Shown here one piece after another: positions 22,767 to 33,419 of a DNA stretch of 64,000 nucleotides. Position 1 is the first letter of the stretch, and each line of letters begins with the position of its first letter. The translations under genes and the position numbers were made by a program. This stretch comes from Plotosus lineatus (taxonomy: Eukaryota > Chordata > Actinopteri > Siluriformes > Plotosidae). The notes below the pieces were generated by a model. That model was not told the DNA's origin. It did not search any database and saw nothing but the letters and a program-made list of their open reading frames with translations. The stretch lies in contig CM045733.1 in assembly GCA_024760905.1 (NCBI GenBank), positions 32,691,501-32,755,500 of the forward strand. Direction: 5' to 3'.

Positions 22767-22989
22767 AACTGGGTTATCAAAGGTCTCACTGTGTCTCACA
22801 GTCTGTGGTGAGAGATTCATGTAAAAGAACCATTACTGACTTTCAACAAGAGTAGGCTGCATAGCCGTCGGCATGTTTCTGCCCTGTGATAGCCTGGCGA
22901 GCTGTCCAGGGTGTACTCTGCCCTCGCACAGAGCTGGTTGAGATGATGTGACCCTAATTAGGATTACGTGGTTCATAAAATGAATGAAC
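22767..22989 (+). repeat. SINE-G copy 5, 5'-truncated, L2-type tail
   Basis: Begins within the body at AACTGGGTTATCAAAGG, so the tRNA head is absent. It ends with GTGACCCTAATTAGGAT and AAAATGAATGAAC. A perfect 12-bp duplication AGATGATAACAG flanks it (22755-22766 and 22990-23001), so the 5' truncation happened at insertion. Confidence 0.88.
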
Positions 22990-23144
22990 AGATGATAACA
23001 GTTCTTGTTAAATGAGCCCTTTATGCTCATTTGATTAGATTATATTATATTAGATTCAACTTTGTCATTACATATGCATAAATACAGGATAACAAAATTC
23101 AGTTGAGCATCCAATCAGAAATACAGAGAGAGGCGAGTGCAATA

Positions 23145-23629
23145 CAGGGATCCCTCACTTTCCACGGTTAATTGGGACCGAGATCCCCCTGCAACCGCCG
23201 AATTCCATGAAGTAGGATCAACCCCCCTGACTGATGTATACGTACATGCATATGTGCATATAATATCAATAAATACACATTCAACGCTTATAATAATTAA
23301 ACATTCAAAAATAATGCATAAGATGTAAATAAAATATAAATACACACACATACAGATGCACGTGTGCACGTTCAGATGCACACCTCACATAAAAATGTAA
23401 CTAGTTCTGATGGTGGGTATTGGGTTGGGGTTTTTTTTTAAGGTTTTTTTTTTTGCATAATTCGCCTTGTTTTGCAGCATTTTCTTTAACTTTCCCCCTA
23501 TTCTTCCTTAATTTCCTTATTTTTTTAATTCGATGAATATTAAAAAACAAAAACAAAACAAAACAAAAAAAAAAAACGTGATGCACTGAAGCCGCATGAA
23601 TTTAAGTGCGAAGTAGTGAGGGATCCCTG
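23145..23629 (-). mobile_element. T transposon copy d, complete
   Basis: Both ends are intact (CAGGGATCCCTCACTT on the left; CAGGGATCCCTCACTACTTC read from the right) with TA on each side (23143-23144, 23630-23631). 485 bp, no coding frame. This is a good reference copy for the family. Confidence 0.9.
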
Positions 23630-23934
23630 TATATAGTATGTGCCTATGTACAGTAAGAAGCAGTTATGTACTTTTGTAAATGCAGTGCGAATTGCTTTAA
23701 AAATATTTGAAGATAAAAGGCTGTAATGAAAAGTTAAAAAGCGAGTATAAAACCTTTGGAAAAATTGTCAAAACCTAACGAATTTTTACCGGGTAAAAAA
23801 AGCGGGACATTCGTAATGCATTACCGATTCAAGTTTTCTGCTCTGTCAGTCAAGCTAATATAGCGCTTATCTACGAGTTGTGTTTCTATGCACTGATCTG
23901 AATCTATCAGGGAAATTTTGGTGATGTCATCACA

Positions 23935-24080
23935 GTGGGGCCTAGATACACGGGAGGAAACCCACGCAAGCACGAGGAGAACATGCAAACTCCACACAGG
24001 AACACCTGAGCTGGGAATTGAACCCAGGGCCTTCTTTCTGTAAGATGGACATGCCAACCACTACCCCACCATGCCACCCC
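23935..24080 (-). repeat. SINE-H copy, 3'-truncated
   Basis: Reverse-strand head GGTGGCATGGTGGGGTAGTGG and B box-like GTTCAATTCCC, with the TTTGCATGTTCTCC body. It lacks the L2 tail. A (CA)n array follows at 24084-24104. Confidence 0.65.
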
Positions 24081-24109
24081 CCCCCCACACACACACACAC
24101 ACACCTTCC

Positions 24110-26355
24110 CATTAAACAAAGCATACTAAAATGAGATTTTTAAGGTTTAGTGATTTAATGTTTTTTTAATCAAGAGTAGGTGCATAATACGAGTTTTTAT
24201 ATTTTATAATTCCTTTTTGAATAATGATAACTCCAACAGATCTAAAAGAGTAGGATTTTGTTTAGATTTATTTATTATCCACTGTGTACTGTTTGAACAT
24301 CATACAAGTCAGAGGACTGAATTAGAACCTAGTGGCCCCGATTTAAGGTTAAAATGAAGCTATTAATTAAATTATGGGTTTATGGGTTAATGTGCGAAAT
24401 ACACGCACTGGGTGTTTATGGAACTAACCGATACATTTTTAAGTACAGTAAATGTAATGAGGACTCTTATTCGTTTGATCAGATCAATACAGTCATGCAC
24501 CTCTACTGACATACTGCATTCTTTCAGTTCTCTTCTGTCCTTTTCCACAGGGTGCGAGGCCTCGTTTTTTTATCTCCCTCTTGCCCCTCCCTCTCTCCCT
24601 GTGTGGATTACACAATCAGATCCACTTTGAGTAGCACCTTAATGGATTCACAACTTGGGTTTAGCTGCTAATTCATGAGAAATAATGGGCTGCAGGGGGA
24701 AAAAAACAGAGGGACACAGCAAGGGGGAGTCTTGAGAGATGTTTGGAAATTAGCATGGTGCAGCACAAAGAACTTCATTCCCCCTACAGCTATGACTTGT
24801 TTTTTTGGCAGTGAAGCAGAAGGAGGTGCCTGCTGTCTGTGGTGGGAGAAACTTTCCACACTTCTTTTATGCAGCCAGGCCAAAGTCAGGAAAAAAGAAC
24901 ATACTGCAACATACAGCACAGCTTTTACTTAAAAGGTAATTGTATTTTCAGCATATGTAGGTCTTCATATCCTGTATATGTGCATCATATACACAACATG
25001 AACGAAGCAACTCGGCCTCAGCTAAAACCATTTCACAGCAGGCTAAAACATGGGAAAGATGCAAAACCAATACAGTAGTGCACGAACACAACAGACCCAA
25101 AACACTCATCTTCAGTGTATCGATACTGCAGCTTAAAAATGGACATAAATGCTCATTAGAGAATTAAATCAGCATCTAATGCCGACAAATAAAACCTTGA
25201 AAATGGACACAAAGTCAACTACAGTAGTCTCAAGTACCTATTTAAGTGTAATGAAACAAACAACTGCTGTAGGACTTGAATATAACATGACCTTTCAAGC
25301 CTTGACCCCATCAATCACACACACAAAACCTTTAAATATAAGTTATTTGATATTGAAATATTTTTGTAGCCTAAAAGGTTTAAACATTGTCCTTGTTAAA
25401 AAAAAAAACTCACAGAGTCCATTGTTCTATCTATTTTATATATTAATGCATATTAGAATAGTCAAGATGCAAATTCTCCATTAAAAGGAGTTTTCCAAGA
25501 GAAACTGGATACAAAGATCAGGCATGCGTGGTGCAAACATCTCCAAGTATGGATGGTTCTCTCGGTGGACTCTTCAGAGGAGAGGGAGGTATGGAGTTAT
25601 GAGTGGGTACAGATTAAAAAAAAAAAAGATCTCAAACCTTTTCATTGCTGAATTATTAAGATTCACATCAACAAACTTTTCAATTCATTAATAAATAATA
25701 ATCTTGTACAATTTTCTTGTGTATTTTTCAGATGATTTCCAACACTAGGTTCTCCAGATATTCTTCACAGAGCTCAATACTGTATGAGCAAACTGAGTGA
25801 ATTGAATGCAATATATTCAGGTATTATGTCACCAAAAAACTTGAAATATGTAAGTTGTGTGTACTTGTTTCTATATATGGATGAACAATTTATTTATTTA
25901 TTATTAAATATTTGAACACTGGTTAAAAGTACAGAAGCCTAAAATCTTGAAAAGCGATTAAAAATACTTAAGAGCAAAATTAAAGTCTCCAAAGCTAGGT
26001 ACAAAATGGAGTGAAATGGAGCGTTATAAATAAAGATAAAGTCACTGCAGGGGGGGGTGTGAGGGAAGCTCAGGGCGGGGGGGGGGGGGGTAGAGGGCAT
26101 CTGACTATCTGGGACCCCCTAGGTGGACGGATCCAGGACAAAAAAATGTGGTCTTCTGAGACCCAAAAAAAAACCATGAACATAAACCAGGAACATTTTT
26201 TGCTGTGTTTTGTTTTTTTAACCTGACCACCAAAAAAAACAAAAAAACTTTTTGTTTGTTTATTTTAGGAACATTTTCTCACACAGCCTGAAACCACCAA
26301 GACTGAATAAAAAGCTGAGAGTGTGCGCGCTCGGGCTCAGGATAAACACAGACGC
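24110..26355. other. Intron 1 near exon 1, nothing recognised
   Basis: Holds a G-rich run at 26050-26090 and A-rich runs but no transposon or exon I can support. Confidence 0.45.
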
Positions 26356-26359
26356 TCAA

Positions 26360-26412
26360 GGCGCGCGCGCACGCACGCACGCACACACACACACACACAA
26401 GCACACACACAG
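26360..26412. repeat. (CG)n(CA)n microsatellite
   Basis: Alternating purine-pyrimidine tract: GCGCGCGC, then GCAC and CACA units, 110 bp from exon 1. Confidence 0.9.
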
Positions 26413-26517
26413 CTATTTTGTACTCAAAAGATTCTGTAGCAGAGAGAAATGGTACACAGTGTAAAGGGCACATAAGATTATTGTTTTTATTAATATGAAA
26501 AAACAAACTTTGCTTAC

Positions 26518-26720
26518 ACTTGGGTGATCCAGGAAGGGATTGTCTGAAGTTTGGACCCTTTCATGACGCGACTACAGTCCAGTAAAGTACCTGTGCACGT
26601 ACAGGGACTCGGACACGGCTCCAGACTTTCCATATTCCCGTGGAGCAGTTCAGCGGCGGTGAGGAGAAGCAGGAAGACCACAGTGTTCACCGCACCGAGC
26701 GGCTGCGCCAGAGCCGACAT
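26518..26720 (-). CDS. lrig3: lrig3 coding exon 1 (signal peptide and LRR N-cap)
   Basis: ATG at 26720-26718 opens 67 codons plus GT, ending at donor gtaagca (26511-26517). Residues 14-26 (VVFLLLLTAAELL) form a signal-peptide core. Residues 36-49, CPSPCTCTGTLLDC, fit the LRR N-cap pattern C-x3-C-x-C-x6-C of secreted and membrane LRR proteins, and IPSWITQ leads into the first repeat in exon 2. LRIG first exons have this same content and phase. The mature protein would be a type I membrane protein; transmembrane and Ig exons lie outside the window. The alternative start at Met30 would remove the signal peptide, so Met1 is preferred. Confidence 0.9.
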
Positions 26721-27030
26721 TTTCCCAGAAAAAAAACTACCACTTTACTTTCTTCTTTACTCCACAAAACTTACAAATTCAAAACCAAGAAGCTGTTCGT
26801 CTTCTAAAACACCGAAACCTTTTTTTTTCTGAAGGTAAAGTGAATATACACTAATCCACTCGCTTCATTCCGTCCATCCTTGTGCGAAAAAAACTTTTAC
26901 TCCTGTGTTTTTCCTCCTTCACTGCAGTTAAACGCGTCACCCGACATTCCAGTCCCACAAGCCGCACGCGGATTGGGCGAAAAAACAGGAAATGCTGAGA
27001 CAGGAACTATGGGTAATGTAGTCCTGGGAT
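26721..27030 (-). promoter_or_regulatory. Candidate lrig3 promoter / 5' UTR
   Basis: Upstream of the start codon, the minus strand has a CCAAT box at 26972-26976. It also has ACTACATTACCCA at 27010-27022, which fits the vertebrate promoter consensus ACTAYRNNNCCCR associated with ZNF143/THAP11. An ETS-like AGTTCCTG core is adjacent. Scattered CpGs cluster at 26930-26980. No TATA box or transcription start can be placed. Confidence 0.5.
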
Positions 27031-27124
27031 GTCCACACTGGAGAGAGGAGAAACAAGTGACATTAAAAAATATGTCCCCTGCTTCTTCGTGCAGGAATGC
27101 ATGTGATTATTGTTATTAATAACA

Positions 27125-27132
27125 ACAACAAC

Positions 27133-27171
<39 letters not shown>

Positions 27172-27172
27172 G
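27125..27172. repeat. (AAC)n(AAT)n microsatellite
   Basis: Trinucleotide array abutting the left side of the LINE fragment that follows. Confidence 0.95.
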
Positions 27173-27174
27173 TT

Positions 27175-28079
27175 ATGTGCAGTATGTTGAACAGAGTAGT
27201 AATCATGCTGTCTCCTTTGTCTGGATGAAGTTGGCTGGTCTCAAAAGTGAAGCTGAGGGTTTTCTTTTTGCTGTTCAGGACCATTCACCTCCAACACACA
27301 ATTATCAATGTAATATGTTAAGGGAAAATGTCAATTCCAAATGTAGATTATGTAATGAATTTAACGAGACTGTTCAACACCTTGTCAGTGGTTGTCCTGC
27401 TTTGGCACAAACTTCTTACTTGAAAAGACATGTTAGTATTGCACGTTAATTTTACTATTGTCTTCGTCATGCTTGTGGTTTTGACTCAGAGGTCCACCCA
27501 TGGTATGACCCTGATCATGTCCAGGGAGTCGTTGAGAATGATGATTTTAAGCTTCTATGGAATCAGCCCATTTACAGTCTGAGGAGAATTGAAGCCAATA
27601 AGCCTAATCTTATCCTTTTTGACAAGCCAATGAAATTATTAATATTATTGAATTTTCTGTCCCTTTTGGCAGCAATGTGATTTGCAAGATTCAGGAAAAT
27701 ACGCAGACCTCACCTATAAAATGTTTTGCTTGTATCCAAATTACATAGTCGTCCGACTTCCCTTTGTCCTCTGTGCCCTTGGTTTGGTACTTCCTGATCT
27801 ATTGACACAGATCAAGAGAGTGCATGGGTTTGCTACTGGAAACACAGCTCTTCTGACAGTCTAGGCAGTGTAGAAGGCTAAAGTGTTGGGGAGTCTCCAT
27901 ATTCTCCGGAAAGTTCTTGGTGGGTTCGACTACATAGTGCTTCCTGGGAGAAGTCTCATTCGCTGTCTGAACTGCGCGTAGAGAGGGTGAGGGCCCTGAG
28001 CTGATGATGAGCCTAAACAGCCTGACTGTGCCAGGATCACCAGATCCCTCTCTGCTGCATATCAATTTTTAGCTATAAT
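27175..28079 (+). pseudogene. 3' remnant of a LINE with restriction-like endonuclease
   Basis: Frames encode EAEGFLFAVQDHSPPTHNYQ, then the zinc knuckle CRLCNEFNETVQHLVSGC (C-x2-C-x7-H-x4-C), then RRIEANKPNLILFDKP, equivalent to the ANRPDII-x-DK endonuclease core with Asp changed to Asn, and later YADLTYKMF and LCALGLV. This order is typical of the C-terminus of R2/R4/Hero-type LINEs. A stop after HVSIAR and shifts break it. Only the C-terminal third is present (5'-truncated). The 3' end runs into an (AAT)n array, the usual kind of tail. Exact clade not resolved. Confidence 0.6.
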
Positions 28080-28089
28080 CATAGTAGTA

Positions 28090-28131
<42 letters not shown>
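28080..28131. repeat. (TAG)n(TAA)n microsatellite
   Basis: Trinucleotide array at the 3' end of the LINE fragment. Confidence 0.95.
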
Positions 28132-28440
28132 GTGGTTAGCACATTCGTCTCACAGCAACAAGGTCTCGGGTATTTCTGTGTGGAGTTGCATGTTGTCCCT
28201 CTGCTTGCGTGGATTTCATTGGGGTGCTCCAGTTTCCTCCTATAGTCCAAACACATGTACAGTAGGTTGACTGGTGGTTCTAAATTGCCCCTAGATGGAG
28301 TGTGAATGTGAATGGTTGTTTGTGTTTTGGCCCTGCTATGGCCTGGTGAGCTATTCAGGGTTTACTCCACTTTCGCTCAGAGTTGGCTAAGATAGTAACC
28401 ATCCTCCTCATGACCCAAATTAGGATTGGGCATCTTGGAA
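28131..28440 (+). repeat. SINE-H copy, L2-like tail
   Basis: Begins AGTGGTTAGCACATTCGTC and has the GTTTCCTCCTATAGTCC body and the L2-type tail ending ATTAGGAT. It is diverged. Confidence 0.65.
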
Positions 28441-28484
28441 AAGTAATTATTGAATGAATTAATAATTTTAATAATAACTGGCAC

Positions 28485-28735
28485 CCTGGGTTGTATAGTG
28501 GTTAGCACATCACCCCCACATCAAGAAAGTCCTGTTTTCAAGTCCTGACCTTGGTTGGCACTATTCTAGATGATGTCTGCATTTTCTTCCTGTCCTTGTG
28601 TGTGTTTTCTCGGCATACTCCAGTTTTCTCTCATAGTACAAAGACATTCTCATAAGGCTGACTGCCTGTTCCAGATTACCCCAGGTGTGAGTAGGGGTGT
28701 GAATTGGATCAGGTCATGGGGGCCTAAGCAATGAG
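28485..28735 (+). repeat. SINE-H copy, 3'-truncated
   Basis: GGCACCCTGGGTTGTATAGTGG head, degraded body. The tail is lost where the LINE at 28736 begins. Confidence 0.55.
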
Positions 28736-30600
28736 GTTCAAATATCGCTCTCCCCAGCCACTTCCTCCAACTCTTCCAGGAGTATACCAAGGCGTTGCCA
28801 GACCAGCCGAGAGACATAATTCCTCAAGCGTGTTGTAGGTTGACCCTGGGGTCTCTTCCCGGTTGAACATGCTTGAAACACCACACCAGGGAGACATTCG
28901 GGAGGCATTCTAACGATTTGCCCGAGCCACCTTAATTGGTTCCTCACAATGCAGAGGAGCAGCGGTTCTATTCCGAGCTCCTGCCAGATGGCTGAGCTTC
29001 TCACCCAGTCTCTAAGGGAGAGCCCCATCACCCGGCGTAGGAAGCTCATTTCATTCGCTTGTATGTACGATCTTGTTCTTTCAGTTACTACCCAAATCTA
29101 GTGACCATAGGTGAGGCTCGAAACGTGGCTTGACTGGTAAATTGAGAGCTATACTTTGCGGCTCATCTCCCTCATCACCACGACGGTACAAGCTCCACTT
29201 TACAGCAGAGGCTGCAGCGATCCATCCTCCCCTCACTCGTGAACAAGACTCGGAGATACTTGAACTCCTCCACTTGGGGCAGGACCTCATTCCAGACATG
29301 GAGGGTGCATTCCACATTTTTTTCCGGCTGAGAAGCATGGCCTCAGACTTAGAGGTGCTGATTTTCATCCTGGCTGTTCGCACTCAACTCTAAATTACTT
29401 TAATCACAGCTGGAGGTCCCGGATTGATGAAGCCAAAAGGACAACGTCATCCGCAAAAAGCAGAAACAAGATCCGATTTCCACCAAACCAGAACCCTTCA
29501 ACATTTCGGCTGCGCATAGAAATTATGTTCATAAAAATTATGAACAGAATTGGTGACATAGGACAGCTTTGGCGTACTCCAACCCTCACCGAAAATGAAT
29601 TCGACCTGTTGTTACCAATGCGGACCAAACTCTGGCTCGCCCATAGCAATGGGTCTGGTACATCGCACTCCCGGAGCATGCCCCATAAGATGGCCTGAGG
29701 GACACAGTCAAAAGCCTTCTATAAATCCACAAAACACATGTGAACAGATTTGGTAAACTCCCACACCCCCTCCAGGATCCTTTTGAGCATATAGAGGATG
29801 AAAACCACATTGTTCCCCCTGAATCAGAAGTTCAACTCTTGGTCGGATCCTCCTCTCCAGTACCCCTGCATAGACTTTCCTGGGTTTGTTGAGGAGTGTG
29901 ACTCCACAATAATTAGAACACACTTTCCTGTTCCCCTTTTTAAAAAGGGCATTACCACCCCATTTTACCAATCCAGAGAGACAGTCCCCGATGACCACGT
30001 GATGTTGCAGAGACGTGTCAACCGAGACAGTCCGACGACATCCAGAGCCCTGCGATATTCAGGGTCGATGTCATTGACCCCCGGAGCCCGACCACCAAGG
30101 AGCTTTTTGACTATCTCAGTGACCTCAGCTCCAGTGATGGGTGGACTTCCACCCAGACCCCCAGGGTCTTCCTTCTGCACAGAGGGTGTGTTGGTGTTAT
30201 TCAGGAGGTCCTCGAAGTATTTCTTCCACCTCTCGACAACATTCCCATTCAAGGTGAACAGCTCCCCACTTCCACCATAAACAGTATCTGTGGAGAACTG
30301 CTTGCCCCTCCTGAGGCGTTAAAGGGTGGCCCAGAACCTTTTTGAGACTGACTGATAATCGCTTTCCAGGCCCTCACCAAACTCCTCCCATGCCCAAGAT
30401 TTTGCATTGGCGACAGTTGGGGCTGCAGCACGTGTGGCCTGCTGGTACCTGTCTGCTGCCTCAGGAATCCCACAGGCCAATAAGACCCGAAAGGCCTCCT
30501 TTTTCAGCTGGACGGCCACCTCCACACTAGGTGTCCACCACTGGGCTCGGGGGTTACCGCCATGACAGGCACTGATGACTTTCTGGCCAGAGCTATGTAT
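28736..30600 (-). pseudogene. Broken non-LTR retrotransposon (I/R1-like, clade unsure)
   Basis: Minus-strand frames, in order: KKEAFRVLLACGIPEAADRY (about 30505-30445), ERWKKYFEDLLNNTNTPS and KLLGGRAPGVNDIDPEY (about 30230-30060), ALFKKGNRKVCSNYCGVTLL, RVGVRQSCPMSPILFIIFMN, FADDVVLLASS (RT catalytic box), ISTSKSEAMLLSRK, and a C-terminus with RNQLRWLGQIVRMPPECLPG and RLGILLEELEEVAGE. This is a familiar fish LINE reverse transcriptase running right to left. Stops and frameshifts split it into at least seven pieces. The endonuclease region upstream is missing, so the copy is 5'-truncated at about 30.6 kb. A second 3' fragment of the same family is at 51060-51375. Confidence 0.8.
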
Positions 30601-30651
30601 AAAAGAAATTCTATCACCAAACTTTTTATAATATTTTATAATATGCTGGCT

Positions 30652-30941
30652 GTTTGGCAGTGATGGCCTGGTGCTGAATCACTGATCCTAAGGTTGGGGG
30701 TTCAAGCCCCACTCTACGGGTTATCACTGTCCCCACAGTGCAGCTAACTGGGTTATCAAAGGGCGGCCATGTCTCTCACTGTCTATGGTGTGAGGCATGT
30801 AAAAAGAACCATTGCTAACGTTCAACAAGAGTAGCTGCAAAGCCATTGGCGTGTCCCTCCTGCGATGGCCTGGCGAGCTGTCTAGGGTGTACTCTGCCCT
30901 TGCCTGGAGTTGGCTGGGAAAATAAAATGAAATTAAATTAA
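30652..30941 (+). repeat. SINE-G copy 6, L2-type tail, diverged
   Basis: Head GGCAGTGATGGCCTGGTG, B box GGTTCAAGCCC. The tail is cut after GAGTTGGCTGGGAAA and ends in (AAATT)n. Flanked by ATGCTGGCT at 30643-30651 and 30942-30950. Confidence 0.8.
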
Positions 30942-30954
30942 ATGCTGGCTTTTT

Positions 30955-32830
30955 TACCTTCTAAGGCCCCAACAATAATGTTGTGTCTTGTCATTTCTCT
31001 GCACATTTCTCTGCCTTACCATCTGATAACTATTAAACTTGATCAGTTTGCCAAAAGAATAGCACTCAATGGCCCTCATATGAGAACCATGCAATGACAT
31101 ACACACAATGTAGTTGGTACAAAATATGATATCCTGATTGGGGTCTCAAATATTTTTTTACGTCATAAAGAGCCTGGGAGGCTTTTAGCTCACGAACAAC
31201 AACCACAGCATACTGTATACTCTGTATGCACTGGAACCTACTGTACAAAATCAACTTCCGTGTTTTTTTTAATTTGGAAAACTTGTATGGAAGCCTGAAA
31301 TGAAACAATATATTTTATAGCAACAGTAAAACTTAATTAGTTAATTACGAAAATATATCGTGTTGGACTATTGCTATAAAATATACACTGAAGGGTGTTA
31401 TATATCTTTCCTTATCTGGAGCAATCATTTACTCCAATTCACCATGGTATACTCAATAACATATAATTAAGATGTCTGAAAAATAATTCGTCTAATAACT
31501 TGTTTAGATTTTCTACCACAGGATAGAATGTGAATAATCTGCAGCAGCTTTATTTTGCTGCAGGGTCTCCCAGGCTAATGTGATCCCTCAGACATTTGTA
31601 AGAGAGAGAAGTGGATGCCAGACTTCTCTGACATGCCAATTGATTTAATCCCTCTTGGATTTAACTTGACTTAAGGTTTTGGTTGGGTAGATGTGTACGT
31701 ACTTGTTTGTGCATATATGCACATGGTTCACATGCCCAAGTGACATGAATGAGTCTTTTCTTTCCTTTCAGATTTGGTGAATGGTGTAACATCAGTTATT
31801 TTAAGGATAAAAGGTTTGGATCAGCCAATTTTTTTCTAATATGATTCACAGTATAAAGAAAAAGAATAAGTGCAGACTTGTTTGAAATACTGCAATATAG
31901 TTATAAACTTTATATAACACTGTGATAATATGGTCTTAAGTTCAATTTTCTCTTTAATCCTTAATCTATAGTTGGAGGATATTGAAATAATGGCTTGAGC
32001 ATCATTTTAACAAATTATACCAAAAAAGTCACATCAAGTAATAAGATAAAGTGTTATCATTTTTTGTGGAGCTACATGACCACATTGTACATTATTTTGT
32101 AAAATAATCCTGCATTTGTGTTTTACTTTTGAAGCCTAGAAAACCAAACTTCCCTGGTAAATATATTCTTGTACTCTCTAATGCATGTTGTCTAAGAATG
32201 AGATTATGCTTTGAATCTCTGGAAAATGGAGCCCCAGAAAAGCCGCTGCCAGGTATTTTGGAGTGCGTCCCAGGATCTAGGGCTACGAGTGGCCACATGC
32301 CAGTTATTATACTGAGAATAGAAATGTGAATCAAAAAAAAATATCTCCCAGCATGCTTTGCACCAAGGAGTTTTCCGAGCCAGTAAAAGCACAAGCTGCG
32401 GGGTGGTACGAAGGGGTGGGGGCTGAGGAGAAAGAAGGAGTATTCTTTGCAGGTGATGGCAGGCAGGCAGTGTTTACACTTAAATATTCACCTGAATATA
32501 TGATAGAAAGGGCAGTACTGTGCTGCACAGAGCAGCGTGGTTTTGTGTCTATCCCGCAGACATTCCACTGGCAGAGTCGATGGCTCGAAACGTGCAGAGC
32601 TGAGGGGAGGTCTGAGACAACTAATGGGCTCTTGCGCATTTTGGATCTGATGAAAGATATAATGACAATATCACAGGTTTCATCTAATAAACTATGCAAG
32701 GTTAAACAACTGTCTCCATTTTTTTTTTTTATTTGGGCAAAACTGGTGGTGGCAGTGGTGGTGGTGGTGGTGGGGAGGAATGAATACATCTTACAGTCAA
32801 CTGGATGTGTGTTATAATCAGAGAAAAATA
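30955..32830. other. Intergenic stretch, nothing recognised
   Basis: A 163-residue plus-strand frame at 32326-32817 lacks splice context and ends in a GTG-repeat-encoded valine run (VVVAVVVVV-like); I treat it as chance. (GGT)n lies near 32745-32775. Confidence 0.45.
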
Positions 32831-32836
32831 TATATA

Positions 32837-33286
32837 CAGGGATACCTTGCTACTTCGCGCTTCAATTCATGCGGCTTTAGTGCATTGCGGTTTAAAAAAA
32901 ATAAATAAATAAATATTCATCGAATTAAAAAAATAAAAAAATTAAAGAAGAATAGGGGAAAAAGTTAAGGAAAATGCCACAAAAACAAGGCCAATTGCAG
33001 TATGCAAAAACCCCTTAACAAACACAAAACAAAAAACAACCCAAAATCTCCCATCAAAACTACCTACATTGTTACATCTGTGTGTGCACGCACATCTGCG
33101 CATGCGTATGTATGTGTGTCATCTTCTTCTCATGCAATACCATCTGTATGTGTGTGTATTTATATTTCATTTACATCTCATGCTATTTTTTCAACGTTTA
33201 ATTGTTATTATAAGCATTTATAGCATTGAATATGTATTTATTGGTATTACAGTATACTGTATACACATATACATGTACGTATATGT

Positions 33287-33337
<51 letters not shown>

Positions 33338-33417
33338 GGGGTGATCCTACTTCTCGGATTTTGATGGTTGTGTGGGCATCTCGGTCCCAATTAACCACGG
33401 AAAGTGAGGGATCCCTT
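32837..33417 (+). mobile_element. T transposon copy e
   Basis: CAGGGATACCTTGCTACTTC start and AGTGAGGGATCCCTT end (last G mutated), with TA outside both. An internal (GT)n of about 45 bp lies at 33291-33335. Otherwise near full length (581 bp). Confidence 0.88.
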
Positions 33418-33419
33418 TA

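Larger units (their letters stand above)
155..26720 (-). other. lrig3: lrig3 locus, 5' part (exons 1-4 and introns 1-3)
   Basis: The gene runs right to left. Coding exons are 26518-26720, 13196-13267, 13041-13115 and 155-283, giving about 160 residues before the window ends. Every intron is GT-AG and every exon in view ends two bases into a codon, so the phases join without a shift. LRIG proteins are single-pass membrane proteins with leucine-rich repeats and Ig domains that modulate receptor tyrosine kinase and BMP signalling. The choice of lrig3 over lrig1 and lrig2 rests on the first repeats (LNNNELEMIP, DLSHNKL, SLSALETLDLSNNNL), which resemble LRIG3 most closely. Introns 1 and 3 are about 13 kb each and full of transposons; intron 2 is 80 bp. 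Confidence 0.8.

Noticed and set aside
32326..32817. A 163-codon plus-strand frame
   Set aside because: No recognised domain, no splice context, repeats at its end, and a comparable minus-strand frame overlaps it.
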